In this document: one piece after another, positions 11,097 to 20,363 of the stretch
Layout of the letters: each line of letters begins with the position of its first letter
Numbering within the stretch: position 1 is the first letter of the stretch
From: Bacteroidales bacterium
Lineage (GTDB): Bacteria; Bacteroidota; Bacteroidia; Bacteroidales; F082
Length of the DNA stretch: 64,000 bases
Reading direction: 5' to 3'
NCBI GenBank assembly: GCA_014860665.1
Contig: JACZJI010000002.1
Location: 1 to 64,000, forward strand
Made by a program: the position numbers and the translations under genes
The notes under the pieces: model-generated
The model's input: only the letters and a program-made list of their open reading frames with translations
The model's database searches: none
What the model was told of the DNA's origin: nothing

Positions 11097-11819
11097 TTGT
11101 TAGTTAAAGATTTTCTGAGTTATCATATTTCTTCCGATAAGGAATTAAGAAAAGCGATAAAAAATGTTTTCGGATTTTATCCCGGAAATGTTTTTTTATA
11201 TAAACAAGCCTTTCGGCACAAGTCCGCAAGCATCGTACATAAAAACGGGGTAAAAATTAATAACGAGCGTCAGGAATATCTTGGTGATGCTATTTTGAGC
11301 TCCGTAGTAGCCCATTATCTTTTTCAACGGTTTCCGGGGAAAGACGAAGGCTTTCTTACAGAGATGCGATCAAAAATTGTGAGCCGCTCCTCCTTGAACA
11401 GACTTGCAGAAAAAATGGGGTTGATGCAGTTTGTTAAAATTTCTGCCACAGATGCCCATTTAATGAAATCGGCTGGAGGAAATGCTTTTGAAGCTTTTAT
11501 CGGCGCCCTATACTTGGATAAGGGATATCAGTTTACAAAGAAAATTATTATCAAGCGTATTCTTGCTCAACATTTTGACTTGGAAGAACTGATGAATAAA
11601 GAAATCAGTTATAAAAGCAAAATGATCGAATGGGCTCAGAAAGAGAAGATTAATGTACAATTTTCCGTGATTGACGAACAAAATGTGAAAGGCCAAAAGC
11701 AATTTCATGTCGCTTTGCTTGTAGATGAAAAACCTATGGCCAATGCTTTTGATTATTCTATCAAAGGAGCTGAAAATCTAGCTGCCGAAAAAGCGTGGGC
11801 AGCATTGTCCCACGCTTAA
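11097..11819 (+). CDS. rnc: Ribonuclease III
   Basis: RQEYLGDAILSSVVAHYLF signature and C-terminal dsRBD; acpP-fabF-rnc context. Confidence 0.94.
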   Translation: MLVKDFLSYHISSDKELRKAIKNVFGFYPGNVFLYKQAFRHKSASIVHKNGVKINNERQEYLGDAILSSVVAHYLFQRFPGKDEGFLTEMRSKIVSRSSLNRLAEKMGLMQFVKISATDAHLMKSAGGNAFEAFIGALYLDKGYQFTKKIIIKRILAQHFDLEELMNKEISYKSKMIEWAQKEKINVQFSVIDEQNVKGQKQFHVALLVDEKPMANAFDYSIKGAENLAAEKAWAALSHA

Positions 11820-11840
11820 AACGGAGGAAAAGTCAAAAAA

Positions 11841-11873
11841 TAAAGCCCGGTGTTTGATAAACACCGGGCTTTA
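11841..11873. terminator. Bidirectional intrinsic terminator after rnc
   Basis: Perfect 15-bp inverted repeat taaagcccggtgttt-gat-aaacaccgggcttta followed by tttttgt. Confidence 0.85.
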
Positions 11874-11882
11874 TTTTTGTAT

Positions 11883-11890
11883 TATCTTTG
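11883..11890 (+). promoter_or_regulatory. Candidate Bacteroidetes -7 element (TATCTTTG) for the IPExxxVDY gene
   Basis: Matches TAnnTTTG; follows the terminator and precedes the ATG at 11922. Confidence 0.5.
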
Positions 11891-11921
11891 TGAAAAACAA
11901 TAACCGGCTTCCAAAAAACCT

Positions 11922-12404
11922 ATGGCCAAGAAACTACAAGTATCCGGCGATATCAGGGAAGGTTTTCACATGCTTTCCATTGTCAGCAGTTTTGCGGATT
12001 ACCGGATCAGCTTTTTCATAAACAACAATCTGGGCATTACGCTGAAAAAGTATGCAGATTTTATCTATGAAACTGATAAAACACCTTTCTCCTGGTTCTA
12101 TTTTTACGATTCGGATCGGCATCTCTACTATTACTTATTTGCGAATAAATGCCAGTCTAAAAATTTGATTCCTGAATTAAAACAGTTCGATTATCTGCTT
12201 TTTATAAAAGGAATCCTTCCGGAGAATTTTTACAATGAAAAAACAATCAAACTTCGAGGAACTCAAGGCATTCAAGCAGTTTTCCAACAAAATATCATGA
12301 AAATTAAAAATACTGACTTATTGCTGGAAGCACTGGAACTACATGAACTAAATGAGGTAATTATCCCTGGAAGAGGACAAAAATTTCATTTTAAAAAACC
12401 TTGA
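11922..12404 (+). CDS. IPExxxVDY family protein
   Basis: Size, composition and position immediately after rnc match this Bacteroidetes family. Confidence 0.65.
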   Translation: MAKKLQVSGDIREGFHMLSIVSSFADYRISFFINNNLGITLKKYADFIYETDKTPFSWFYFYDSDRHLYYYLFANKCQSKNLIPELKQFDYLLFIKGILPENFYNEKTIKLRGTQGIQAVFQQNIMKIKNTDLLLEALELHELNEVIIPGRGQKFHFKKP

Positions 12405-12428
12405 AATTGAACTTTTATCTATAAAAGA

Positions 12429-12460
12429 AAAGCGGGTAAAGAAAATTCTTTACCCGCTTT
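12429..12460. terminator. Bidirectional terminator between convergent genes
   Basis: aaagcgggtaaagaa-aa-ttctttacccgcttt, 15-bp perfect stem with T-rich flank. Confidence 0.85.
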
Positions 12461-12487
12461 TTATGTTTTACAGAGCTTCAGCATACC

Positions 12488-13525
12488 CTATTTCACCCAC
12501 TTTTTCAGGGCTGCAACAAAACCATCAATATCTTCTGGAGCTGTATCCCAGGAACACATCAGACGTACTTCTGAAGTGTTTACGTCCCAAACATGGAAGA
12601 AGTATTCTTCCTGTACCTTTGGAAGAACTTCTTTGGGAATAATAGCAAAAACGCCGTTGGCCTCAGTTTTTCGGGTGACTATTACCTGTTCGAACTGTTG
12701 TAGTTTTTCACTCAGCATTTCCGCCATTTTATTGGCGTGAGAAGCATTTTTCTTCCATAATTCATCTGTCAGGTACCGATCAAATTGCGTTGAAATAAAC
12801 CTCATTTTCGAATGGAGTTGCATTCCCTGTTTGCGTGTGTATTCAAAATCTGCAGCCAGTACCTTATTGAGAAAAACGACAGCTTCGCCAAACATCAGAC
12901 CATTTTTAGTGCCGCCAAATGACAAGACATCCACACCAACATCAACTGTAAAGCTCTTGAAGTCCATCCCAAGAGAAACAGCAGCGTTACTGATGCGTGC
13001 CCCATCCATGTGCAGATACATGTTATGAGCATGTGCAAATTCAGCTAATGCTTTTACTTCTTCAGGTTTGTAGACCGTTCCCTTTTCCGTAACCTGCGAA
13101 ATGGAAATAATTTTGGGTTGTGAGTGATGCTGAAAACCAATACTGTTTAATAAAGGTAATATTTGTTCCGGCTTAATTTTCCCGTCTTCAGTTTCCAGTT
13201 GCAAAATTTTAGAGCCGCTGATTTTCTCGGGAGCACCACATTCATCGTCATTCATATGAGCAGAATGAGCTGCCACAATAGCCTGGTAAGAGCGGATTAC
13301 ATGACTTGTTCCGAGCACATTGGCTGAAGTCCCGTTATATACAAAAAATACAGCGATATCATTTCCAAAGTATTTTTTAAATTTTTCGATGGCGGCTGTC
13401 GTAACCGCCTCATCAAGTTCTCCATAAGCGGCTATATGTCCATGGTTAACCTTTACAAGGGCTTCCATTACTTCCGGACAAACACCTGACCAGTTATCGC
13501 TGGCAAAAGACTTTATTTCATTCAT
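12488..13525 (-). CDS. Low-specificity L-threonine aldolase / beta-eliminating lyase family (PLP)
   Basis: MDGARISNA and SFGGTKNGLMFGEAVVF (PLP lysine) motifs. Confidence 0.9.
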   Translation of the reverse strand: MNEIKSFASDNWSGVCPEVMEALVKVNHGHIAAYGELDEAVTTAAIEKFKKYFGNDIAVFFVYNGTSANVLGTSHVIRSYQAIVAAHSAHMNDDECGAPEKISGSKILQLETEDGKIKPEQILPLLNSIGFQHHSQPKIISISQVTEKGTVYKPEEVKALAEFAHAHNMYLHMDGARISNAAVSLGMDFKSFTVDVGVDVLSFGGTKNGLMFGEAVVFLNKVLAADFEYTRKQGMQLHSKMRFISTQFDRYLTDELWKKNASHANKMAEMLSEKLQQFEQVIVTRKTEANGVFAIIPKEVLPKVQEEYFFHVWDVNTSEVRLMCSWDTAPEDIDGFVAALKKWVK

Positions 13526-14613
13526 TTTGTTTCAATTTGATTTTCAGAATCAATATCTATTTTAAGTTCCTTAACTGTTGTATTTTTCATTTCACGGGTG
13601 CTTAATAAGCCACAAGCAGCATCAATATCCTGTCCGCGGGAAGCTCTTATCGTCGTTACAATCCCTTTCGCATTAAGGGCATCTTTAAACTGTAAAATAC
13701 TCTCTTCCGAAGTGCCCTGAAGAGGTGTATTCGGAATGCTATGAAAACGTATCAGGTTGATCCGGCATTTAAAACCATTTAATATCCTGGCCAACTCTTT
13801 CACGTGAGCCGAAGTGTCATTCAACCCGCTAAAAACAATATACTCAAAGGAAACACGGCGCTGACGGTCAAAGGAGTGCTTTTTCAACTCGCCAAGAATA
13901 TCTTTGATGGTATATTTCTGTGAAACCGGCATCAGCATACGGCGTTCTTTTTCAAATGGAGAATGTAAACTGACTGCCAGATGACAAGCACTTTTCTCAA
14001 GAAACTGCTGCATAGCCGGAACCAAACCAATGGTAGATACGGTGATTTTTTTGGGGTTCCAGCCATAGCCCCAGTCAGAAGTAAGGATTTCCAGACTTTT
14101 CATCAGAGCATCAAGATTATCCATGGGTTCTCCCATTCCCATAAATACAAGATTGGTAAGCTGCTCTTTTTCGGGAAGACTTCTTATCTGGTTTAAAATT
14201 TCACCTGAAGTAAGATTAGCCTGAAAACCCTGCTTGCCTGTCATGCAAAATAAGCATCTCATTTTGCATCCTACCTGGGTAGACAAGCAAAGTGTATTAC
14301 GTTTCTTTTCAGGAATGAAAGCCGATTCAATGTAACCGCCTTCAGGAGTCCTAAAAAGATATTTTTTTGTTCCGTCTTTAGAAACCTGAACATTCACAGG
14401 CGCATCAAGTCCTATAACAAACTTCTCCGAAAGTTGCTCCCGTACCTTTTTTGAAAGATTCGTCATCTCATCAAAAGAATCAACTTGCTTTTGATAAAGC
14501 CACGAAGCAATTTGTCCGGCAGTAAATTTAGGCAAGTTCAGACCATCAGTAATTTCCTGCAGTTCGCCAAGGCTCTTGCCAAAAAGAATTTCCTTATGTA
14601 AGTCTTCTGACAC
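13522..14613 (-). CDS. rlmN: 23S rRNA (adenine2503-C2)-methyltransferase, radical SAM
   Basis: CLSTQVGCKMRCLFCMTGKQGF (CxxxCxxC); GQDIDAACGLL. Confidence 0.96.
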   Translation of the reverse strand: MSEDLHKEILFGKSLGELQEITDGLNLPKFTAGQIASWLYQKQVDSFDEMTNLSKKVREQLSEKFVIGLDAPVNVQVSKDGTKKYLFRTPEGGYIESAFIPEKKRNTLCLSTQVGCKMRCLFCMTGKQGFQANLTSGEILNQIRSLPEKEQLTNLVFMGMGEPMDNLDALMKSLEILTSDWGYGWNPKKITVSTIGLVPAMQQFLEKSACHLAVSLHSPFEKERRMLMPVSQKYTIKDILGELKKHSFDRQRRVSFEYIVFSGLNDTSAHVKELARILNGFKCRINLIRFHSIPNTPLQGTSEESILQFKDALNAKGIVTTIRASRGQDIDAACGLLSTREMKNTTVKELKIDIDSENQIETK

Positions 14614-14618
14614 AGGTA

Positions 14619-14978
14619 TTATTTATCTTTCTTTTGTAAGTCAGATTTTAATTTCTCACTGGCGCTTTTTACATTCTTGCTAACCTCTTTGCTTTCTTTT
14701 CTCACGCCTTTTTTCACCTCATTCCACTTTACCGGAGCTTCCTTACGCACTTTTTTCTCAATCTTGTGTGCATACTTCCCGGTTTCATTGGCCACTTTCT
14801 TCGTTTCAACCTTGGTATCTTTCCAAACTTTTATACTGGTTTTCTTTACAGCCTGGCTGTCTTTTTTTATTTCCTTTTTAACGTTCCCTTTAACCTTTTC
14901 CATTTTATCATGATTCTGTGCAAAAATCAATGAAGAAGCAAGGAAAAGTCCTATAATGATAAAAATTCTTTTGTTCAT
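14619..14978 (-). CDS. Small secreted lysine-rich helical protein of unknown function
   Basis: Signal peptide MNKRIFIIIGLFLASSLIFAQ followed by Lys/Glu/Val-rich repetitive helix; start set at the MNKR methionine. Confidence 0.6.
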   Translation of the reverse strand: MNKRIFIIIGLFLASSLIFAQNHDKMEKVKGNVKKEIKKDSQAVKKTSIKVWKDTKVETKKVANETGKYAHKIEKKVRKEAPVKWNEVKKGVRKESKEVSKNVKSASEKLKSDLQKKDK

Positions 14979-15164
14979 AATTCTACTGTTAAAAATGTAT
15001 GTCATGATAAACGGGCTATTACCCGGATTATTCTATATCACAACTGAATTCAAATTCGGTTTCCAAAAATACAAAAACTCCCATTGGCTGATTTGAAAAA
15101 CTTCTCAGAACATCAACTTAATCACGGATATTAAAGATTTGTAATTTTGCTCAAAACTAATTCG

Positions 15165-15557
15165 GTGGAAAAAGAGGAAAGAAGAATTGTTCGTGAGAAG
15201 AAAACCATAACAGAAATGATCGGGCTTTACTGCCACGATCATCACGGGACAAAAGGAAAAGGAGATTTGTGTGAAGATTGCCAAAACCTGTTAACGTATG
15301 CTTTTGCCCGAATAGACCATTGTGTTTTCCTTCCGGGAAAACCGACCTGTAAAAATTGTACCATTCACTGCTACGCTCCGGCTAAAAAAGAGAAGATAAA
15401 AGAAGTAATGCGTTACGCCGGTCCACGGATGATGCTCCACAAACCTATTCTGGCCATATCCCATCTGATAGACGGGAAAAAAGATGAAGAAAGAATTCAG
15501 GATTACCTGGAACGCAAAGCGAAAAAATCAAGAAGAAGCGGGGAGCAAAATAGCTGA
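15165..15557 (+). CDS. Nitrous oxide-stimulated promoter family (YgbA_NO) protein
   Basis: Cys-rich CHDHHG...LCEDCQNLLTYAFARIDHC...CKNCTIHCY...YAGPRMM typical of this family; GTG start at 15165 proposed because a -7-like element (15142-15149) overlaps the track start. Confidence 0.75.
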   Translation: MEKEERRIVREKKTITEMIGLYCHDHHGTKGKGDLCEDCQNLLTYAFARIDHCVFLPGKPTCKNCTIHCYAPAKKEKIKEVMRYAGPRMMLHKPILAISHLIDGKKDEERIQDYLERKAKKSRRSGEQNS

Positions 15558-15673
15558 GAAAAAATTATGGGTTCTCTTTGAAAATTAATTGGTGCAAGAA
15601 AAGATTTCGTATTTTAATCGCTTCTGATTTATGGTTTAATATTTATCGTGGTTTGATTTAATTTTATGCCGCT

Positions 15674-16504
15674 ATGAAACTATTAAACAATCTATTAAAA
15701 GATAATTTCTCCGGTTCGGGGATGATCCTTTTCAAATTACAGGAGCTCATGCTCCTGATGGGCCAAAGTGAAGAAAAAATTGACACAGACAGCTTGATGC
15801 GGGATCTGTCACAGCTGAAAAAACAATTTCCACTTTTTGCTATAATGCAGCACTTTATTAATGAAATGGAATTTTTCATCAGGCAACGCACTAATATTGA
15901 AGGAGAGCAGCTTGTTTTACGTATCGAAAATTACCGTAAACAATGGCAGCATGCACAACAAAAAGCCAATGAAAAATTATTGACAGCACTTCCTTTTGAG
16001 GGAAAAAACATACTGTTACACAGCAACAGTTCAGCGTTACAGTCATTTTTTGCCGAGTTAGCAAAAAGAAAAATCTTTCCCACTTTATGGCAGACCGTTT
16101 CCGCTCCTGTAAATGAAGGAATATTGCAGGCTAAAGTTTTAAAACGCCTGGGATTCCAAGTGAATCTATTTCATGAAGTCGCTTTCTCCAGGTTTGTCAA
16201 AAAAATAGATTTTGCCATTTTTGGAGCAGATGTAGTGACTGACAGTTTTTTCATCAATAAAGTAGGAACTTATCCTCTTTCTTTAATGATGAAACAGGAA
16301 AACAAACCGGTTTTTGTACTAGCTGAGATCAGGAAAAGGAGGAATGATGAGGAAATTAATCCACGTGAATTGCTTGTTGAAACTCCAAAAGACACTAATG
16401 AAATCGTAGAAAATCCAGACGGCCTTTCTGTACATAATTATTATTTCGAAGCTACTCCCCTCTCACTAATCAAACAGGTTTTTACTGAATCCGATCCAGT
16501 CTGA
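15674..16504 (+). CDS. IF-2B/eIF-2B-like (MtnA/R15P isomerase superfamily) protein
   Basis: FAIFGADVVTDSFFINKVGTYPLSLMMKQENKPVFVLAE matches the C-terminal superfamily signature. Confidence 0.75.
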   Translation: MKLLNNLLKDNFSGSGMILFKLQELMLLMGQSEEKIDTDSLMRDLSQLKKQFPLFAIMQHFINEMEFFIRQRTNIEGEQLVLRIENYRKQWQHAQQKANEKLLTALPFEGKNILLHSNSSALQSFFAELAKRKIFPTLWQTVSAPVNEGILQAKVLKRLGFQVNLFHEVAFSRFVKKIDFAIFGADVVTDSFFINKVGTYPLSLMMKQENKPVFVLAEIRKRRNDEEINPRELLVETPKDTNEIVENPDGLSVHNYYFEATPLSLIKQVFTESDPV

Positions 16505-16557
16505 GGAAAAATCTCCCCTAGCTGTCAAGATTTTAAAAGAAACCGTAAGTTTGCGAC

Positions 16558-17427
16558 ATGAAATTACTGTCGGCCGTATTTTTTAGAATTTTTGTACTGT
16601 TTGTGGGAATACTTCCTTACAGGATTCTTTATGCTGTTTCTGATTTTCTGAAGTTTATTCTTCAGCATGTGGTAGGTTACCGAAAAAATGTTGTGGAAGA
16701 TAATCTCCGAAAAACATTTCCTGACAAATCTCCAGAAGAATTAAAAAGAATTGAGGACCTTAGTTACAAGAACCTCAGCGACATGCTCATCGAAGGCATC
16801 CGGGCTTTTACTATCACAAAAAAACAAGCTGCCCGTCGGTTCTATATCAAAAATCCTGAAATATTCGAACCTTTCCGGAAACAGGAAAAGGGGGTTATTT
16901 TAGTGTTAGGGCATTATGCAAACTGGGAATGGGCTGTCCTGTCAGGGCCGCTGTATCTGCGGTTCAAGAATCTTATTACATTTTATAAGCCCCTGAAAAA
17001 TACCTACATCGATAGCTATATCCAAAAAAACCGCACGCGCACAGGAATGAAATTACTTTCCATCGCTGTTACTGGTGCAACATTTAAAAAACATGAAAAG
17101 GACCCGGCTATTTACATTTTAGTTGCTGATCAAAGCCCTTCTAATCCTAAAAAATCTTTTTGGGTTCCTTTCCTTAAAAGGGACACAGCATTTCTACATG
17201 GTCCGGAAAATTATGCAAAAGATTACGACCTGCCGGTCGTTTTTGCGGACATCCAACGCGTAAAACGAGGCTTCTATGAAGCTGAACTATCCATTCTGGC
17301 GGCCAACCCTAGTGAACTTCCTGATGGCGAAATTACCAGACTCTATGCTAACAAGCTGGAAAAAATCATTTACAAAAAACCGGAAGACTGGCTCTGGTCG
17401 CACAAAAGATGGAAACACAGCAGATAA
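16558..17427 (+). CDS. Lysophospholipid/lipid A acyltransferase (LpxL/HtrB family)
   Basis: HYANWEWAV (HxxxxE/D acyltransferase motif), VADQSPSNPK, FLHGPENYAK. Confidence 0.9.
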   Translation: MKLLSAVFFRIFVLFVGILPYRILYAVSDFLKFILQHVVGYRKNVVEDNLRKTFPDKSPEELKRIEDLSYKNLSDMLIEGIRAFTITKKQAARRFYIKNPEIFEPFRKQEKGVILVLGHYANWEWAVLSGPLYLRFKNLITFYKPLKNTYIDSYIQKNRTRTGMKLLSIAVTGATFKKHEKDPAIYILVADQSPSNPKKSFWVPFLKRDTAFLHGPENYAKDYDLPVVFADIQRVKRGFYEAELSILAANPSELPDGEITRLYANKLEKIIYKKPEDWLWSHKRWKHSR

Positions 17428-17474
17428 TAATATTTTATTACTTCTAGTATTTTTCATTCCAATAAATTAAAGCG

Positions 17475-18158
17475 ATGCGCATTCACGTCCTGCAACATGT
17501 ACCATATGAGAGTCCGGGATTAATTACAGACTGGGCAAAGGAAAAAGGATTTTCTGTAAGCTTCACGCGATTTTACGAAAGTGAGCAGTTACCATCACTT
17601 GAAGATATTGATCTGGTAGTAATCATGGGCGGTCCCATGAATATTTATGAAAACGAAAAATATCCATGGCTGAAAACTGAAAAGGTTTTTCTCCAGAGCT
17701 GTCTTGAAGCAAAAAAGAAAATGCTTGGGATTTGCCTGGGATCTCAACTCCTGGCTGATACATTGGAAGCAAAAGTGTTACCTAATAAAGAAAAGGAAAT
17801 TGGGTGGTTTCCTATTTACAAAAACGGTTCACATCCTCTGTTAGATCTATTTCCGGATGAAGCTATTACAGCTTTTCACTGGCACGGAGATACTTTTGAT
17901 CTGCCCAAAGGTGCTACACCCATATTTTATTCTGAAGCCACAAAAAATCAGGGTTTTGTTTATGATAATCGTGTTTTTGCTTTGCAATTTCACTGGGAAA
18001 TTCAACCAAAAGGTTTAACAGAGCTCATCCGGCATTCAAATGAAAATTATAAAGGAAAATATCTGCAGACCCCCGAAAAAATGTTAGAAAATTCTTCCGG
18101 ATTTGAAGTTGCCAAAAAATATCTCTGGTATTTGCTCGATTACATCTTCAAATCGTAA
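17475..18158 (+). CDS. Type 1 glutamine amidotransferase
   Basis: MGGPMNIYE, GICLGSQLLAD nucleophile Cys, FALQFHWEI triad His/Glu. Confidence 0.9.
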   Translation: MRIHVLQHVPYESPGLITDWAKEKGFSVSFTRFYESEQLPSLEDIDLVVIMGGPMNIYENEKYPWLKTEKVFLQSCLEAKKKMLGICLGSQLLADTLEAKVLPNKEKEIGWFPIYKNGSHPLLDLFPDEAITAFHWHGDTFDLPKGATPIFYSEATKNQGFVYDNRVFALQFHWEIQPKGLTELIRHSNENYKGKYLQTPEKMLENSSGFEVAKKYLWYLLDYIFKS

Positions 18159-18253
18159 TTGAATCTGTAAGAACGTATCCTGCATTAAAATACCTTTCAA
18201 ATTGATAATATTCTTTATTTTTGAATAATTTATTAATATCGAGAGGCTCGCAT

Positions 18254-19807
18254 ATGATCAAACAGTTTTTGTTGATCCTTTTATTTCTGATAACAACGTC
18301 TTTACCTGCCCAGACATTCACTGATATCAGGGCAAAACTTACAGGTGTGGGAGGAAGTGCCTGTGGATGGATTGATTATGACCAGGATGGGAAACCTGAT
18401 ATTTTTGTTACCGGAGAATTTTACAAAAACAACAAACATTTTATAAGCACAGAGCTTTACCACAACGATGGAGATGGTCATTTTACGAAGGTGGAAACTC
18501 CTATTGTGAATGTTTTTCGCGGGGCTTTTGGCTGGGCAGATTACAACCTGGATGGGAAACCGGATTTATTTATTATTGGTGAAAACGCATCCGGCAAGTC
18601 TGTTGCAGATTTGTATATGAATAATAACCGGACTCCAAATTTTGTGCTAATCCCTACAGGAATTCCCGGACTAAAAGACGGTTCAGTGGATTGGGGTGAC
18701 TATGATGGAGATGGCGACCCTGATTTGTTGCTAACCGGAGAAAGTAATCACGGACCTGTGACGAAAATCTACCGCAACGACCGTCATAACCATTTTACTG
18801 ATATCCATGCCGGTTTACCAGGTGTGCATTACGGAGTGGCAAAGTGGGCAGATCTTTTTCAAACCGGGCATCTGGATGTCATTTTGAGCGGAAAGCTTGC
18901 TTCCGGGAAATGTATTACGGCTGTATACAGAAATATCGATAACAAATTTGTTAAAGTTCCCGTTGATTTTTCCAATCTATGCCTCAGTGATGTGGCAGTA
19001 GCTGACTATAATATGGACGGTTGGCCTGATTTTGTGGCTTGTGGAGAAACCGAAGATGGCCGCTATGAGACAAGACTTTATCAGAATGATAAAAATGGCT
19101 TCTTTAGCAGCGTTGTCGTTGGTCTTACTGGTGTACGAACCGGTTCTGTAGCATGGGGTGATTATAACCACGATGGATATCCTGACCTGCTGATTACGGG
19201 ACAATCAGCACATGGACCGGTATCAGAAATTTTCCGAAACGACCGAAACGGGAAATTCACAAACATCCATGCTGGCCTTATTGGCTTATACATGAGTGAT
19301 GGTCATTTCGGAGATTATAATCAGGATGGGAATTTAGATGTCTTGATTTCCGGAATGACATCCGATTACAAATTCTACACAAAAGTGTATCGGAACAATC
19401 CGGTTCCGATGGACACGCTTACCAGCCGGGAACCAAAAAGTGAAAACCAGATTTTGGAATCAGAAAATAGCGACCAGGGAATTTTCTTCTATTCTGTAAA
19501 GGTTCCGCCCAAACCCCAAAAAATATATTATTACGTTTATGCTTCCACGTATTGTGATTTATACGGAACTGGTAAAAAAGGCTATTATGTCTTTTTCAGT
19601 CCGGTAAAAAAGCAGCACGTCCAATATCAGTTGCAACATGAATTTAACCGGCTTATCAGGGAGCGGTATCCGGAGTGGCCCAAAATCGATCCGGGAGAAA
19701 TTATTACTAATGGATTTGTCACTTATTCAAATGCAGAATCCTCAAAAAGAACTGCAGTAAAAGCATACGAATCTGCCGGTTTTAAAGTTCATGAGTTAGT
19801 TTGGTGA
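18254..19807 (+). CDS. Secreted FG-GAP/VCBS beta-propeller repeat protein with uncharacterised C-terminal region
   Basis: Signal peptide MIKQFLLILLFLITTSLPAQ; repeated WGDYDGDGDPDLLLTGE.../DYNxDGxPD units. Confidence 0.8.
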   Translation: MIKQFLLILLFLITTSLPAQTFTDIRAKLTGVGGSACGWIDYDQDGKPDIFVTGEFYKNNKHFISTELYHNDGDGHFTKVETPIVNVFRGAFGWADYNLDGKPDLFIIGENASGKSVADLYMNNNRTPNFVLIPTGIPGLKDGSVDWGDYDGDGDPDLLLTGESNHGPVTKIYRNDRHNHFTDIHAGLPGVHYGVAKWADLFQTGHLDVILSGKLASGKCITAVYRNIDNKFVKVPVDFSNLCLSDVAVADYNMDGWPDFVACGETEDGRYETRLYQNDKNGFFSSVVVGLTGVRTGSVAWGDYNHDGYPDLLITGQSAHGPVSEIFRNDRNGKFTNIHAGLIGLYMSDGHFGDYNQDGNLDVLISGMTSDYKFYTKVYRNNPVPMDTLTSREPKSENQILESENSDQGIFFYSVKVPPKPQKIYYYVYASTYCDLYGTGKKGYYVFFSPVKKQHVQYQLQHEFNRLIRERYPEWPKIDPGEIITNGFVTYSNAESSKRTAVKAYESAGFKVHELVW

Positions 19808-19811
19808 GTTT

Positions 19812-20294
19812 ATGAAAAAGAAAGTTTTATTTGTATGTTTGGGAAACATCTGCCGTTCTCCCAGTGCGGAAGCAGTTTTCAAACATTTTATCGAAAAAAT
19901 AGATGCTTCAGATGAATATGAAGTAGATTCAGCCGGGACTTCTGCTTGGCATGAAGGTGAGCCCGCCGATCCCCGTATGAAGATTCACGCAAAAAAACGA
20001 GGTATCGAGCTGACTTCTGTTTCACGACCCGTACACCCTGAAACTGATTTTGACTATTTTGATTACATCGTTGCGATGGACAATGATAATTTAAGAAATC
20101 TGAAAGAGATGGCTCCGAATAAAGAATATTGGAAGAAAATATTTCTTATGACTGATTTTTCATCCGGCAATCACTATCATGGGGTCCCAGACCCTTATTA
20201 CAGTGGTTCTGAAGGATTTGAGCTAGTATTGGATTTGCTGGAAGATGCCACAGAAGGTCTTTATTCCTTTACACAAAATCATCATCAGAAATAA
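19812..20294 (+). CDS. Low molecular weight protein-tyrosine-phosphatase
   Basis: N-terminal CLGNICRSP P-loop; VPDPYYSG acid loop. Confidence 0.94.
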   Translation: MKKKVLFVCLGNICRSPSAEAVFKHFIEKIDASDEYEVDSAGTSAWHEGEPADPRMKIHAKKRGIELTSVSRPVHPETDFDYFDYIVAMDNDNLRNLKEMAPNKEYWKKIFLMTDFSSGNHYHGVPDPYYSGSEGFELVLDLLEDATEGLYSFTQNHHQK

Positions 20295-20363
20295 GCTTAA
20301 ACTACCAAAAATGTTACATGTAAAATTTAAATAATTCAGTCTATTTTTGCAGAAAAACAAACT

